From assembly GCA_030145595.1 (NCBI GenBank), contig JAQYVG010000012.1, forward strand, positions 1-23,724: DNA of 23,724 bases, written 5' to 3'. The position numbers were made by a program, and so were the translations under genes. This DNA comes from Desulfobacterales bacterium (GTDB lineage: Bacteria; Desulfobacterota; Desulfobacteria; Desulfobacterales; UBA11574). The notes beneath the pieces were generated by a model. That model saw nothing but the letters and a program-made list of their open reading frames with translations. It had not been told where the DNA came from and searched no databases. Within the stretch, counting starts at the first letter, position 1. Every line of letters begins with the position of its first letter. Below, piece by piece: positions 22,586 through 23,724 of the stretch.

Positions 22586-22695
22586 GGTTACGGGTTACGG
22601 GTTACGGGTTACGGGTTTTGGGTTGGTTGTTGCTAGTTGCTGATTCCTTACCTCTGACTTCCGACTTCTGACTTCCGACCTCTGACCTCTGACCA
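22586..22695. repeat. Two adjacent heptamer tandem arrays
   Basis: GGTTACG is repeated four times without error (22586-22613), then decays into GGTTTTGGGTTGG. After 40 bp, six heptamers of the form CYGACYT follow (22654-22695: CTGACTT, CCGACTT, CTGACTT, CCGACCT, CTGACCT, CTGACCA). Both arrays have a 7-bp period and no coding function. Confidence 0.85.
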
Positions 22696-22713
22696 GGCCG
22701 CAACATCAATGTC

Positions 22714-22742
22714 TTGACAGGCACAAAAATAATATCCATATT
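22714..22742 (+). promoter_or_regulatory. Likely promoter of the fxsA-family gene
   Basis: A consensus TTGACA (22714-22719) is followed after 17 nt by CATATT (22737-22742), 43 nt before the ATG at 22786. The -10 match is only moderate. Confidence 0.5.
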
Positions 22743-22785
22743 GATATTTAATATAATTTCAGAACCACAACAGGGAGCAACTTTT

Positions 22786-23181
22786 ATGTTTTTCAAACTG
22801 TTTTTAGCGTTCACACTTATTCCAGTCGCCGAAATTTATTTGATTATTAAATTGGGCGGATTTTTGGGTGCCTTCAATACGGTGGCGATCATCCTCCTCA
22901 CCGGGTTTGCAGGTGCCGCCCTGGCACGCATACAGGGGATGGAAACCATGCTGCGGGTCCGGCACAGCCTGCAACAGGGGCTTGTACCGGCCGAAGAAAT
23001 GGTGGACGCGCTGCTTATTTTCATAGCCGGCATAGTTTTGCTGACCCCGGGTTTCATAACCGACATAACGGGACTATTACTGCTTTTTCCACCTTCCCGT
23101 TTTCACATCAAGCGTTTTCTCAGGCGTAAATTCGACCAATTGCATAGAAACGGCAGCATTCAGCACCACCATTTCCCTTAA
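22786..23181 (+). CDS. fxsA: FxsA family cytoplasmic-membrane protein
   Basis: The ATG at 22786 gives 131 residues; an in-frame ATG at 22714 overlaps the promoter and is not used. Hydrophobic segments lie at about 2-22 (LFLAFTLIPVAEIYLIIKLG), 27-45 and 78-103, with the family signatures PVAEIYLIIKLGG and LLTPGFITDITGLLLLFPPSR. The basic/His-rich tail is cytoplasmic. The E. coli member (FxsA, formerly YjeG) alleviates F exclusion of phage T7; the normal physiological role is unclear. A GGGAG ribosome binding site lies about 9 nt upstream. Confidence 0.88.
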   Translation: MFFKLFLAFTLIPVAEIYLIIKLGGFLGAFNTVAIILLTGFAGAALARIQGMETMLRVRHSLQQGLVPAEEMVDALLIFIAGIVLLTPGFITDITGLLLLFPPSRFHIKRFLRRKFDQLHRNGSIQHHHFP

Positions 23182-23296
23182 AAATGAAGGTTGTACAGAA
23201 TAAAAACAGCAAGCTATTTCCCGGGCGCAGAAACTCCGGCATTGATCGCCGCCGATTAGAAAACCAGCGCAAAACATACAGCATCTTCGAAAGACT

Positions 23297-23724
23297 TTAT
23301 GTATGCATGCCTGTTCCGATGGATTTTTCATCGGAGTGGTTAAAATCTTCGACAATTCCCCCTACACGCATCTCTAAATATTCAGCAATTAATTCTACAT
23401 TATCTCTTTCCATTTGATTGATATCACTTGAAAGGTTTGCAACCTCTTTAAAATCTACTCCCGTAGAGAGTGTAATCAGGTAGGTTTCAACAGATGAGCC
23501 ATTTACCAGGACCCCACAACCGCTGAACATTCCTAAAAATTCGTCATTCACAAATACCGGAACAACTAATTTTAACAGCCCAGCATCACATTCGGCAATG
23601 ACCGGTTTTTTTGTTTGCCTGGCCTGCAACCCTAAATTGCGGTTAGCGACGGCGCAGATAAAACTCTGGCTTTTCCCGTTTGCTTGAATGACCGGGCAAA
23701 GTCGATTGGGCCATTTTTTGAATT
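23297..23724 (-). CDS. PocR ligand-binding domain protein, C-terminal part (runs off the window)
   Basis: On the minus strand one frame is open from the window edge (about 23722) to the TAA at 23299-23297, 141 codons without a start. It reads WPNRLCPVIQANGKSQSFIC, then NRNLGLQARQTKKPVIAECD and GLLKLVVPVFVNDEFLGMFSG. This is the cysteine-bearing core of the PocR sensory domain, proposed to bind small hydrocarbon or alcohol-type ligands in regulators. After it comes a helical tail (VANLSSDINQMERDNVELIAEYL) and the protein ends, so no kinase or HTH follows the domain on this side. Any effector domain would be N-terminal, outside the window. Confidence 0.8.
   Translation of the reverse strand, partial: FKKWPNRLCPVIQANGKSQSFICAVANRNLGLQARQTKKPVIAECDAGLLKLVVPVFVNDEFLGMFSGCGVLVNGSSVETYLITLSTGVDFKEVANLSSDINQMERDNVELIAEYLEMRVGGIVEDFNHSDEKSIGTGMHT

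Noticed and set aside
22586..22695. CRISPR array
   Set aside because: The units are 7 bp with no spacers, so these are simple tandem repeats.

Overview
The window looks like a chromosomal piece of an anaerobic, probably sulfate-reducing or related Desulfobacterota (Desulfobacterales-like) bacterium. The reasons are a periplasmic Hyb-type [NiFe] hydrogenase with its maturation genes, a PAS/LuxR protein opening with the K-P-T-Y-E-E-L-E sequence common in that group, a PocR-domain protein, moderate G+C, and many small palindromic intergenic repeats. This assignment is inference; no 16S rRNA or marker phylogeny is present.

Layout: 1-285 is the start of a minus-strand divergent polysaccharide deacetylase. 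577-2754 is a RecD2-type helicase. 2831-3125 is a minus-strand tRNA-Ser(GCU)/tRNA-Ser(UGA) unit with its own promoter and terminator. 3254-5135 holds a small acidic-tailed unknown protein and a PAS-PAS-LuxR regulator. 5333-11011 is the hydrogenase operon hybO-hybA-hybB-hybC-hybD, followed by hypC, hypF and hypD (11182-15245) and a membrane-bound aminopropyltransferase-like protein (15252-17303). On the other strand is the YchF/OLA1 ATPase (17311-18381). Then come a repeat-rich spacer with a decayed GxxExxY gene, a Fic protein (19065-20099), hypE (20390-21400), a mazEF toxin-antitoxin pair (21567-22138), tRNA-Ala(GGC), another repeat-rich spacer, an FxsA-family membrane protein (22786-23181) and a partial PocR-domain protein (23297-23724, minus).

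How the genes work together: HybO and HybC form the Tat-exported hydrogenase heterodimer. HybA (Fe-S) and HybB (integral membrane) would carry electrons to or from the quinone pool. HybD trims the HybC C-terminus. HypC, HypD, HypE and HypF build the Fe(CN)2CO part of the active site. HypA and HypB (nickel insertion) are not in this window.

The outstanding observation is that hybC is interrupted by one in-frame TGA (8952-8954), exactly at the second cysteine of the N-terminal active-site motif R-x-C-G-x-C-x-x-x-H. Everything else in the gene is intact, and a candidate SECIS-like hairpin with a GGUC loop follows directly. The simplest exciting reading is a selenocysteine at residue 64. That residue corresponds to a Ni-Fe bridging cysteine, not the C-terminal terminal-ligand position used by known [NiFeSe] hydrogenases. 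A sequencing error or nonsense mutation remains possible.
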